Assembly: GCA_029582265.1 (NCBI GenBank)
Contig: CM055837.1
Span: 14,960,777 to 15,024,776, forward strand
DNA: 64,000 nucleotides
Direction: 5' to 3'
DNA from: Zoroaster sp. YZ-2022
Taxonomy: Eukaryota; Echinodermata; Asteroidea; Forcipulatida; Zoroasteridae
Below the pieces are notes generated by a model. That model was not told where the DNA came from. It made no database searches and worked only from the letters and a program-made list of their open reading frames with translations. The position numbers and the translations under genes are program-made. How positions within the stretch are numbered: the stretch's first letter is position 1; each line of letters begins with the position of its first letter. This document shows positions 13,091-24,300 of this stretch, piece after piece.

Positions 13091-14884
13091 CCTGTGCCCA
13101 GTAGCGTAGCCAGCGGGGGGGCGGGGGGGGGGCAGACTGCCCCCCCGGAAAAAAAATAGAAGTAAAATCGGGACGGTAAAAATAAAGAAAAGAGAAAAGG
13201 AAAGGAAGAGAGAAAAGGAGGGAAAATTGAGGGAGGGACTCCGAGGGAGAAAAAACGAAAGAGGTAAAGAAAGAAATTAGAAGAGTAGGGATTATTGACG
13301 AAATGAGGGAGGACGGAGGAGGGAGGACGGAGGAGGGAGGGAGGGGGAGGAGAGAAGGAAATGTGGGCCTTGGTAATGGAAGAAAGGATGGATAGGACCG
13401 TTGGGACGAGTACCAAGGCAGCCTAACTTAAGGCAGGCAAGGTTAGGGCGGGTGGAAACGGCGGTAGGGCAGGGGTAAGGGAAGGAAGGGAGCCGAGGGA
13501 GCCGGAGAGGGTAAGGGACCGGAAAGGGCGGGAAGGACGGACCTGGGACGAAGGATGCAGAGGCAGGCAGATTTAGGGAGGGAGGAAAGGATGATTTAGG
13601 GAATGGTAAAGGGAGTGAATAATTGATAAAGGGAGACGGGAGAGGGAGGATTGAGGAAGGGAAGTTAGATCTGAAGTTTTTATCCGGTTTTTGTCCCGGA
13701 AATCACTTTATCAAATACTGTAAAACAAGTTAATTTCGCTAGCAATTTAATTTCGCTAGGAGGCCCAATTCGCTAAATTAAATTGCTGCCAAATATAATA
13801 TTTTTTATGGTTTTATATAGCAAGAGGATGTAAATTAGTGAAATTAAATTGCCTCCAAAAAGTGAAGAAATGCCAATTCGCTAAATTAAGTTGCCGTGAA
13901 ATTAAATTGTTTTGTCTGTTGACACTGTTGATTGTTGAAGAAATGTTGCAGAAGATCAAGGAATGGGACATTAATACAGCATATCCGACATTATGTACTC
14001 TGTATAGAATTTTTGGTACAATCGCAATTTCCTCTGCTTCAAGTGAGCGGTCGTTCAGTCGATTGAAGCTAACGAAGTCGTATTTAAGATCCACTATGTC
14101 GGAGCAGAGGCTGTCATCACTGGCACTTCTCAGCATAGAACGCGACTTCGCAGAGCACGTTGATTTTGACGCAGTCATTGAGGACTTTAGTATGATGTCT
14201 GTTCCTCGGCGAATGGCAACTCAAATTTAGTATAATAGTTGCTGATAAACAGGGGATGTGGTGATTCATTTTTTTTTGTTTCATTTGAATAGGAACCTGG
14301 GATAGAAACGCTCGCCATTGGCAGCAAAAATATATTTTGACATTACAAGAAAGGCAACAAAATGCACTAATGAGAGATATATAAATTGCTCATAAAATAT
14401 GGACCTTACAGATGGATCTTTCAACTTTTTTGTTAATTAGAGACGAATTTATATAGAAACAAACATTAAAACATTAAAAACTTGAAATTTGAATCAATAC
14501 AATGAACCAGTATGTACTCGGGTTACGTGCAGAACGTATTTACAACTTGTCTTACAACATTTTATTAAAGGTTTTTATAGGACATGTACACGAATAACTT
14601 TCAGTGTAATGTGTGATGTAAACGGTGTGTATATAAACGATTAATTATGAATGTTTAAGTTCATCACAGTCATGACAGTGTAGAAATTAATAGCAACAGT
14701 TCAGACAGTATAGATCCAAGGAAAGAACAATAAATCACAGATGATCATGTTTGTACAATATATCGATTGTTTTGATTCAATATTATTCAGTATTTCGCAA
14801 TTAAATTTAAACCATGAAATCGGGACGATCATCTTAATTTTGCCCCCCCGGACCGACAGGGCTGGCTACGCGCCTGCCTGTGCC
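13091..14884 (+). mobile_element. Inner hAT element with 8-bp target duplication and transposase remnant
   Basis: The direct repeat CCTGTGCC at 13091-13098 and 14877-14884 flanks inverted ends CAGTAGCGTAGCCAG (13099) and CTGGCTACGCGCCTG (ending 14876). It is inserted in the outer hAT element. It contains a purine-rich block (about 13150-13660), short repeats of a TCGCTAAATTAAATTGC motif (13730-13905) and a hAT transposase C-terminal fragment. Confidence 0.92.
13838..14230 (+). pseudogene. hAT transposase C-terminal dimerisation domain (remnant)
   Basis: The open frame of 130 codons ends at 14230. From about residue 35 it reads EEMLQKIKEWD, TLCTLYRIFGTIAISSASSE, RSFSRLKLTKSYLRSTMSEQ and RLSSLALLSIE, the conserved hAT dimerisation motif near the C-terminus of these transposases. 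The first 35 residues or so come from AT-rich repeats and are probably not original. The catalytic N-terminal domains are absent, so the protein cannot be a working transposase. Confidence 0.85.
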
Positions 14885-15120
14885 CCCACTGAAAAAGTCC
14901 TGGCTACGCCGCTGATCCAAAATACTCAAAGCTGGAAGTTAAGGTCATGATCTTGAACCATTTTTACACAATCCCTCAAATGTATTGGCCTCAAGCGTTT
15001 GGTTTACAGAAAAAGAGTTTCTCACTATTTACCACAGATACCACGTACCAAGAAGTTGAGACGTACCCGTCCGCGTATGAGTTACCTGTTTCCATCGCAA
15101 GAGGGCGCAATGTCTGTAGC

Positions 15121-15145
15121 AAGCTAGCTAGCTAGCTAGCTAGCT
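15121..15145. repeat. AGCT microsatellite
   Basis: A run of AGCT units, about 180 bp before the TRAPPC10 start codon and perhaps in its 5' UTR or promoter. Confidence 0.85.
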
Positions 15146-15304
15146 CATCATCAAGATATTTATGGACGTTCCGGACGTGACCAACGTTAACGTTAATGCA
15201 TAGAGTAATAAGGACCAGATCTTGCTCTTATGGTTAATGTTAACCGGTTTTTCCCTAAATTGGCTGCATTTTTCATTGCATTTTTCATTGTGACATTTTC
15301 AACG

Positions 15305-15341
15305 ATGGACGAAGATGGTGAAAGGAGACCGATTGTTACAT
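15305..15341 (+). CDS. TRAPPC10: TRAPPC10 exon 1 (residues 1-12)
   Basis: The exon reads MDEDGERRPIVT plus one base, then the donor GTGAGT. It aligns with the human segment ending KPIVT. The start was chosen for its strong initiation context and the alignment. The upstream 5' UTR and promoter cannot be delimited; no clear TATA box was recognised. Confidence 0.85.
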
Positions 15342-18300
15342 GTGAGTATTTTGTCATTGTTGGCTTTTTAATTAAAAAATCATGGAGGTAAAAATATCAA
15401 TTTAAACAATAAACAAGGTCGGTCATGACCGGTCATCAGTCTTCATGGTCTTGCTAAATTATCGATAACATTATTTATTACTGACTTGTGTGTGAGGTTA
15501 AGACAACTCGACCCATGTGACAACTCGACCCACAACTTGACCCTTGTGACAACTCGACCCATGAGACAACTCGACCTTGTAACAACTCGACCTTGTCTTG
15601 ACCCACAAGACAACTCGACCCTTGTGACAACCAGTTGAAAAAGGGGTCTAACAATTTTTGGGGGGTACAGAAAGTGAAAGGGGGTTTAGTTCCCGTGGGA
15701 CCAGTTTAAAAACAAGGGGTTTAACTTTAAAAAGAATGGGTCCCCCAAAAAATTAGTTTAAAAAACCCTTTTGTTTCTGCCCGTTCCATCTATAATAAAC
15801 ACTGTGATGAGGTCAAGGCGTCATATCATCGGAAAAGAATAGAGAACTCTGATCAGAAGACTCTGTTTTCTATCATAGATGACATTTCTGGTCATAAGAA
15901 ATCATCGTCTTTGATCTTACCTGATATTAGTCCTCATCTATTACCACAACAATTTATGGACTTTTTTAAATATAAAATCTGTGATATTAGAATGGCTTTG
16001 ATGGATGGCCCAGAGTTTTTGGACAATTTTGTGCAAAACAATTTGTCTTTTAATTCATTTACATCGGTAACACCCAATGATATTATTTTACTTGTACGTA
16101 AGATGACAGATAAAACATGTTCTCTTGATCCAATGCCAACCCAATTTGTAAAGGAGTTTCCAGATCAGTTGGCGCCTATTCTGTGTCGCATTGCTAACAG
16201 TTCACTCAAATCTGGTGTTTTTCCAGCTGCGTGTAAGTCAGCTTTAGTGCGCCCTCTGATTAAGAAATATGGGTTGGATCGAAATGAGTTACTTAATTAT
16301 AGACAAATTCCATGTATGCAAAATGTCAGTCCGCTTACCGAGAGGGACATAGCACTGAGACTGCACTCTTGAGAGTGCAGAATGATGTTGCACTCGCTCT
16401 TGATCGGCACCGTGACGTTATTTTGGTATTGTTAGATCTTTCTGCCGCATTTGACACCATCGATCATGATATTCTCACTAGGCGACTGTGCTCCCGTTTT
16501 GGTATTGGGGGAACAGTCTTAAGCTGGCTAAAGTCGTACCTAACAAATCGTACCCAGCGTGTGTGTATTGGATCGATGGTGTCAGATGAGGCCCAGTTGA
16601 AATTTGGTGTTCCACAGGGTTTAGTATTGGGCCCTGTCCTTTTTTCCCTTTATATGGTGCCACTTGAAGACATTATCGACCGTCATGGTCTCAGTAGTGT
16701 CATGTATGCTGATGACACCCAGCTGTACATCGCTTGTGATACGCCGGCGGATACATCAGTCATTGCCTCCATTGAGGCATGCGTTGACGAGATTAGACAT
16801 TGGATGCGATCCAATTGGCTCGCACTCAACGACAGTAAAACGGAGGTAGTTTTGTTCTCGTCAAAGTTTAAGACTGTGTCTGACGGTGCTGCCGCGGTTG
16901 GTGTGCGGGTGGGTGATGTTCAGGTCCATCCTTCGTCCAAAGTACGAAATCTTGGAGTTTTTTTAGACTCTGCTGTGAGCATGGAGCACCATGTAACAAG
17001 TCTTTGTAAATCGGCGTCATTTGCCTTATAAATGGAAGATTGGGAAGGTTCGAAAAATGTTGGAAAAATCTTCAACTGAGAAACTTGTTCATGCTTTTGT
17101 TACCTCCAGGTTGGACTATTGTAATAGTCTGCTTTTTGGGCTTCATTCAAATCAACTGAAAAAATTACAACTCATTCAGAATTCCGCTGCTCGACTGATA
17201 ACTGGAACCAGAGTTCGGGAGAGTATTACTCCTGTGCTTCGGGATCTTCATTGGTTGTCAGTCGAACAGCGGATTCGTTTCAAAATCCTTGCTATTACTT
17301 ATAAAATAATTGAGAATGTCACAGCGCTTGATCTACCTCACTGACCTGGTTAACCTCCGTGTTCCATGAGAGATCAACAAGGCAGAGTAGTGAGATTCGT
17401 TTGGAGCCTCCACCTGTGAATTCTATAATGACTAAGTATTATGGTAATCGTACATTCTCTGTTGTTGCTCCCATGGTATGGAATGATCTTCCATCAAACA
17501 TTCGTGCAGCCCGCAGCTATGAATCCTTTAAGTCATTGGTTAAAACTCATTTGTTCCGTTCTTATTATGGTAGTCGCTGTTTACTTTAATTACTTTAACT
17601 TTTATCTTTTAACTTTTTAACTTTTTAACTTTTACTGGAACTGTTTTAATGGAAAGGGCTCTTATACAGGTGTACAGTGTGCTGAGATAATTGTATGTGG
17701 TGCACTTAAAACAATAAATGATTAGATTAGATTAGATTGTGTTATATCTCCATTTTCTATTCTCTCATCCTCTTTTCCAACTGCTTCACACACCATTTCT
17801 TGTGGTTTCTATCTTTCATTGCTAAGCTTGGGTGATGACACAATAATATTGAATATCGCGAAAAAAAATTTTATTCGATTATGATATCGAGAATTGTTCA
17901 AATTATCGAGATATCGGCATATCGCGAAGAAAAAAATGTATATCGTGATGAAAAATAAATCCTTGATTAACAGTCGTGAACTCAGGCTGATGATTTGATT
18001 AGGACGCACAACGCAATAACCGTCCCACATAATTATTATGCAGACGAATTTGGCAATGGCCATGGTGCACTTTTGAGCGACGCGATTCCACATGTCTCTC
18101 AGATAAGGGGACCGTACCCAAGTTCCCTCAGCCCTATGTTCCCTCATCCCAAAATAGACCCTATGTTCCCTCAGCCCTATGTTCCCTCAGCCCTATGTTC
18201 CCTCATCCCAAAATAGACCCTATGTTCCCTCAGCCCTATGTTCCCTCATCCCAAAATAGACCCTATTTTGGGATGAGGAACATAGGGTTGAGGGAACATA

Positions 18301-21300
18301 GGGTTGAGGGAACATACTGTAGGGCCTAATTTGGATTTAAAAAAAATGTTAGGCATTGAGGGAACATAGGGCTGAGGGAACATAGGGCTGAGGGAACATA
18401 GGCATGACCCCCAGATAAGCACTGGCAATCGGTCCTACTAATTGCCGACCCCTGCCGACATCTACCGACAACTCTTATGCGCTCGAGATACGACATGGAC
18501 TGTACCATTATACACGAGGGTGATGGTAACCAAGGAGAACAATAAGTCGGCAGGGGTCGGCAATTAGTAGGACCCAATGAGATGTCGGTAGGTTTTTAAG
18601 AGTTGTCGGTAGATGTCGGCAGGGGTCGGCAATTAGTAGGACCCCTGGCAATTCATTGTGACACTTATAGATGGGTACATCCCTGTTATTATTGGCTCTA
18701 AAGCACTCATGTGTGAAAAAAATAATCGCGATATTATCGAAAATCGCGATATATGTTTGACGATATATCGTGGCTGAAAAAATTCAATATCGCCCAAGCC
18801 TAGTAGTACTAGTAGTACCTGCCAAGAAAGGGTTAGGAAACTTTGTGTTTGTATGGGGGAATGAAACCATGCTAAACTCATGAATGCATCATCTAAACCA
18901 CTTGAGTGTGAGGCTTTGGCCCTGAAGAAAGCCCTTTTGTTTTATTTGACTCTACCGTCTGTTACAACCCCGGGTCCACCTGCACGCACGCGCAATGCAT
19001 CCGGGCCAAGCCACTCACAAGAGAAACACGCCAACAAGCGTAAGCGTGTCGAGTGACTTTGGCCATGCATGATTTCAACAATCCCTTGTGAAACAATTTA
19101 GAACAACCCAAAAGAGGAATATCAACTTATTGTCCATTTCAGTGTTTGGTTTTCCGGTTTTCTCATTTTCTCGGACAAGCCCCCAATTGTCACAACCCCA
19201 GGTCCACCTGCCCTCACGCGCAATACGTCCAGGCCAAGTCACTAACAAGAGAAACACGCCAACAAAGAAATCAAACTAAGGCTACTCGTTTGGACAGAAA
19301 ATTTACATAAATACAATGAAGAGACTTAAACTTTGCCACTTATGACTATTTCTGCCCTTTTGACCAACAGTAATCTAACAAGTGCCCTCAACAGCTCACG
19401 CATGGTGCAAATTGTATTAAAATCTTATTTTATTTCATGATGCATACAGCAATGAATGCAATGTTATGATCAGTCACTTTATCTTCCAGTGACAACATTT
19501 AAAGCTCTAGTGATGGGTCTATAGCCATGGGTTTTTGTGCTATTTTACTGCCAATTTCATGAAATCTGAATTTTGCTACATGTACATGAGGAAAGGAATC
19601 CAATTAATTTAAATTCACAAAATTATCATGAGAAGCTTGATTTTACAGTAAATATGTCCCACAATTATTTTATGGTGTGTCCTAAATGGGGATCACTAGA
19701 AGAGTATGTTGGCGTATACATGTAATTACTCCTTAATCCTTCTGTGACTGCAAGGGTCAAATTCAGTCAAAATGTTGATACATGTATACTTGCCAAGGTA
19801 TATCTAGTGCACTTAAAAGTTGAACACTCTCAAACCTTAGGTGCAGTAAGTACATTTACAGGTCAAAATGAGACGACTGTTTTTGACTGGTAAAATCATA
19901 GTCTTGTATTGTTGAGGGTGGTCAAAATTACATTAAAATCCAGTCAAAAATGCCCCTGTGTGCACATTTGGGTCAAACCAAGCTTCTGACAATTTTGTGA
20001 AATTTTATAGTACATGTTTTTATTTTCCTTTCTAAAACGAAATTCACAATGAACTAATTAACCCTCCTACTATTGTTGCACTTTAGTGGGAAGTTGCTGT
20101 AGAGGTCAAAACCAGTCAACTGCCTGTTTTGACTGTTGACCCAAATGTGCACACAGGGGCATTTTTGACTGGGTTTTTACTGTCATTTTGACCACCCTCA
20201 ACAATACCAGACAATGCTTTACTAACGTAAAGTTTGACTTTTAAGTGCACTAGATATACCTTGGCAAGTATATCAAAATTTTGACTGATTTTGACCCGAG
20301 TAGTAGTAGGAGGGTTAATACAAAAATTTCTGTTACAAAATACAAATAACGAAAAACACAAAGAATATCTTTAAGGATGATTTCAACCACATTGTGTCTT
20401 GTATTGCTATTTTTTATTTTTTTTTGACAGATCATGGAGATCAGGAACTTTTCTCTTCTATTCGAGCTGAGTTGTTGAATACTTTGCCCAGAGACCCTGT
20501 GGAGTGGCGAAGGTGCTTAAAATAATCTGTTATTTTGAAAACATAAAATTGTATTATTATTTTTAATTCTTCAAGGGAAGGTACAACATTGGTAATGTTG
20601 GCAAAGGTATATGCTTTAAATCTCATTGAAGTACATTTATGTACAATAAACAAATGTTCATTTTATAAAAGAGTTGTTCTGAATGATGGACACTGACTTT
20701 GGTGGGCTCAGATACAAAGTGTTTTTTTTTTGTTTTTTTTTATATTTGGTGAGCATAATATTCAGTTTTGTGTAGGTTGTGAAATTCTGTGTCATCAATG
20801 TTGCAATATACAGTGGTTTTGTCTTGTGATGCTGTATCTCAGCATTTTCATATCGCGATCATCGATGCATCACTGCATCGTTACACCCCTACAAATAAGT
20901 TTATTTAACCATGTGGTTATTTTTTTAATTAGCACCTTACATGTACCTTTAAAGGAACTCATTGGTTTTGATTCACATGATTGACCCTGACTCCCTAGGC
21001 CCATTTGCTTACACATAACCTGAATCCTTCCTAACTCCCTAGGCCCATTTGCTTACACATAACCTGAATCCTTCCTAACTCCCTAGGCCCATTTGCTTAC
21101 ACATAACCTGAATCCTTCCTAACTCCCTAGGCCCATTTGCTTACACATAACCTGAATCCTCCAAAATCCTTCAGTAGTAAAGCAAGCACATGACATGTAT
21201 GCACACATGTGTTTATAATCTGTGATATACATGTCCATGGCCAGAGACCCTCTCTGCATGCATGGAGCAATAAACAGTGTCAGCTGACCCAAGCACTGAC

Positions 21301-24300
21301 CTTGCAATCACTACAACAAACATGGATGTACATGTACCATGGAAAGGCAAGTATGCCTAATAACCTCAATCCTCCAAAATCCTTCACTTTAGCAAAGAGC
21401 ATGTAGCATGTACCCTCAATCCTTCAAAATCCTTCACTTTAACAAAGAGGATTTTGGAGGATTTGTGAAGGTTAGGGTTAAATGTATATATATTCAAATT
21501 AGGCATTTGCTTTAACTGTCCTGCAGATCTTATGGTAGGGTTCCTAAGTTGGTCTATGTGGATGTTGCATTTGTACCCTTCAATACTGAGCAACTGACTA
21601 AGGAGAATGAACGAACTCTCTTCAGAAAGCCTTGCTTCCATATCTACTTCACTGACTGTGCTGTAAGTAACTAGTACGATCACAAATTTCTCTTGTTTTA
21701 TTATAGTCACAATAAATATGGACATACTGTAATAATTTTCCCGCCTAAAAACTATTCTTGTCATCCCCATTCCCACACCCGCACTAATCCAATAACTTGT
21801 GATACTGGCACTATGGCAGTCAACTCAAAGCAAATAAGATACCATGTACATCAAACATAAGGCAATAAGTCTGTGATAGGCTGTCAGCAAATGTTACTTC
21901 TAAAGCCTCAGTCACACATTCAGGATTTTTACTGCCGTCCTTGATAGGACCATTCCCGATTAAAATTTGTCAAAAGTCTGATCAAGATCCTGTGATTCGT
22001 GGCGGAAAATTCACAAATTTGTAAAAACATTTATTTAATCACGACAACAATCAGATATTGTTCAGGAAGCGTCCCGATTCAGCCGTTTCCAGCCGAATTC
22101 GTCCCGATTCTCCCGTTCTCAATCCGAATCTGATCCGATTTGTATCTTCAGCATGGTAAAAACGAATCTGTCCCGACAGCGTCCCCGATTCACCCGAATG
22201 CGATCCGACAGAGATCAGACAGTGACCGGACAGTGAACCGGCGCTGACGGAAGACATCCGTTAGAAAACAGTTAGTCACGTGATAGTCCGGTCCTAAAAG
22301 AATCGTAAACGGCGGATTCTCACTCCAAATCATGCCCGTTCATCACGACAGCGTCCCGATCCACAGGACACCGTCCAGACACCGTCCAGACAACACAGGA
22401 CATTGTTACGATTTTGATCCGATACAGCAGAATCTGTCACGACATAGTCATGATTGTAATCCGACTAGACAAAATCGGCTGAGTTTCCCGAATGTTACGG
22501 GACGCACCTACTGTCGGGAGTGCTTGGCCGACCTCTCTGGACCTTTCCCGATCTGTGGGACTCTGTTACGAGCGTATCACTGCGTTCAGACAATGATAGG
22601 ACATTCCAGATCATTGAGGATAGTAATCCGACTTTTTCACTTTTCGTGTCGTAGCGCTGTCTGATCTCAAACGGGAGCCATAATCGGCACTGTGTGAACG
22701 CCGCATTAAGCCTTTATCCCAGTTTTCTTCATTTTGTTAAAACAAAATTCAGAGACTTCATTTGTGTGGCTTGAATGTTCAGTCGGGTACCTGGATACCT
22801 GGCATAGCCTTAGTATGCCCGCTCATCTTGTTTTGGTTTAAATGTGACATCACAGGTCATCGTCTCATTGATCTACATGTGTATCTATCTATCTAGCGGC
22901 TGCAGCCGAGATACAATTCACCATGCCACGCCAGTGTTCTCTGTCCGTCATAGCAACCGGCAGGTCCTCGATTCGATGTTGTGTGTCCCTGCCAATCATA
23001 TCAATGTAATTGAGTGGTCTTCGTCCTCTATTTGGGCATGGAAGTCTCCAACATATAACATCAGATATGATCTGGTTTTCAGCACGGTAGCAATGGCCAG
23101 CAAAGCGTACTCTACGTTGAGTGACAATGGCAGAGATAAACGGGATATCTCCGTAGATTTGTTCTTTTGTCTTGTGATCACGCCATGAGATGTTCTGCAC
23201 CCACATAAGAAGCCTGGTGTATGTACCATCAAGGCAGTCTTGAAGCTCTTTCTTCATGGTCCAGGTTTCGGCACCATAGAGAAGAATGCTCTCTGCACAT
23301 GCTCTGAAGAAGGCCAGCTTTGTTGACTTAGCTATACTTGATTGCCAGATGTTGTGAAGCTTGTTACAGGCACTCCAAGCTTGTCCCTTGTGTGTCATGA
23401 AGTCCTTCTTACTGTCAGCAACATAGGACCCAAGGTATCTAAAGTCGCTGACCTCCTTGAGTTGTGTGCCGTCGTTGGAGCAGATTGGTATGTGGTTATC
23501 ATCCTCGTTGATAGTCATGTACTCGGTCTTCTTTGCGTTGAGATACAGACCGACCTTGGCTGCAGCATTCTCAAGGGATGTTAACAAGTCTTGCGCATCG
23601 CACAGTTGATCAGCTGTGAGGGCGAGATCGTCCGCGTAGTCTAGATCAGTAAGATGCAGGCTTGGATGACGTCTTGATTGCCTCTGCTTGATGGTGAGAC
23701 CTTTGTCATGGATGGAGTCAAGACTTTGCCTAAGAATGTAGTCCACCACGACCACAAAGAGGAATGGGGCTAGGGTGTCTCCCTGAAGGATTCCTGCTGT
23801 TGTTAGGAACTCCTTAGTTGGACCATCCATGCTTTGCACAAAGCTTGATGGGTTGTTGTACATGATCTCCATCATCACTACAATAGAGATCAATGCATCG
23901 TCTATAGATGTGACCTGTGACGTAATGCCTAATCCAAAACAGGATGTGCTTGCATACCGCCAGGTAGCCTTGACTCAAGACTGTTGTCGTAGTGCGCACT
24001 TACCACGGTGTTCCCATCCCCGGCCTGTACCGATTGCTAGCCCAAGAAATTCAGAACACACACACACGGTGCGCTGTCCCCAGCCCCGGACACATACACT
24101 GTGCAGCGAGATCAATAACTACATGTAAGTCGTAGATACGGTTGTGCATTGCGAACTCAAACAACAGCCTTGATCCTTCTGCCGAAAGCTTTTGTGTTTC
24201 TTTATTTTCCCATTGGAATTCCAATGGAGAATCATATATATGCAAGATGTGGGCGGTTCATTTTACATGATGGCCAATCACAGGCCCCTAGCTTTGACCC

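Larger units (their letters stand above)
12889..14922. mobile_element. Outer hAT element with 8-bp target duplication, split by an inner hAT
   Basis: The direct repeat ATCCAAAA at 12889-12896 and 14915-14922 flanks inverted ends CAGCAGCGTAGCCA (12897) and TGGCTACGCCGCTG (ending 14914). An 8-bp duplication and a CAG-GCGTAGCC terminus are hAT hallmarks. Apart from the inner insertion only about 220 bp belong to this element, so it was a small non-autonomous copy. Confidence 0.9.
17823..18803. mobile_element. TIR element rich in tandem and inverted repeats
   Basis: The ends TAAGCTTGGGTGAT and the reverse complement of ATCGCCCAAGCCTA are inverted, followed on both sides by sequence rich in ATATCGCGA. 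Inside are two repeat blocks described separately. No coding sequence. Confidence 0.65.

Noticed and set aside
12794..13416. Open frames rich in Gly, Pro, Phe and Ser
   Set aside because: They arise from C/G homopolymers and the purine-rich block in the hAT elements, on both strands, with no domain.
22332..22664. 110-codon plus-strand frame with Cys and His
   Set aside because: Its CCGATT-type word repeats and the surrounding inverted ends point to a mobile element; no zinc-finger spacing fits.
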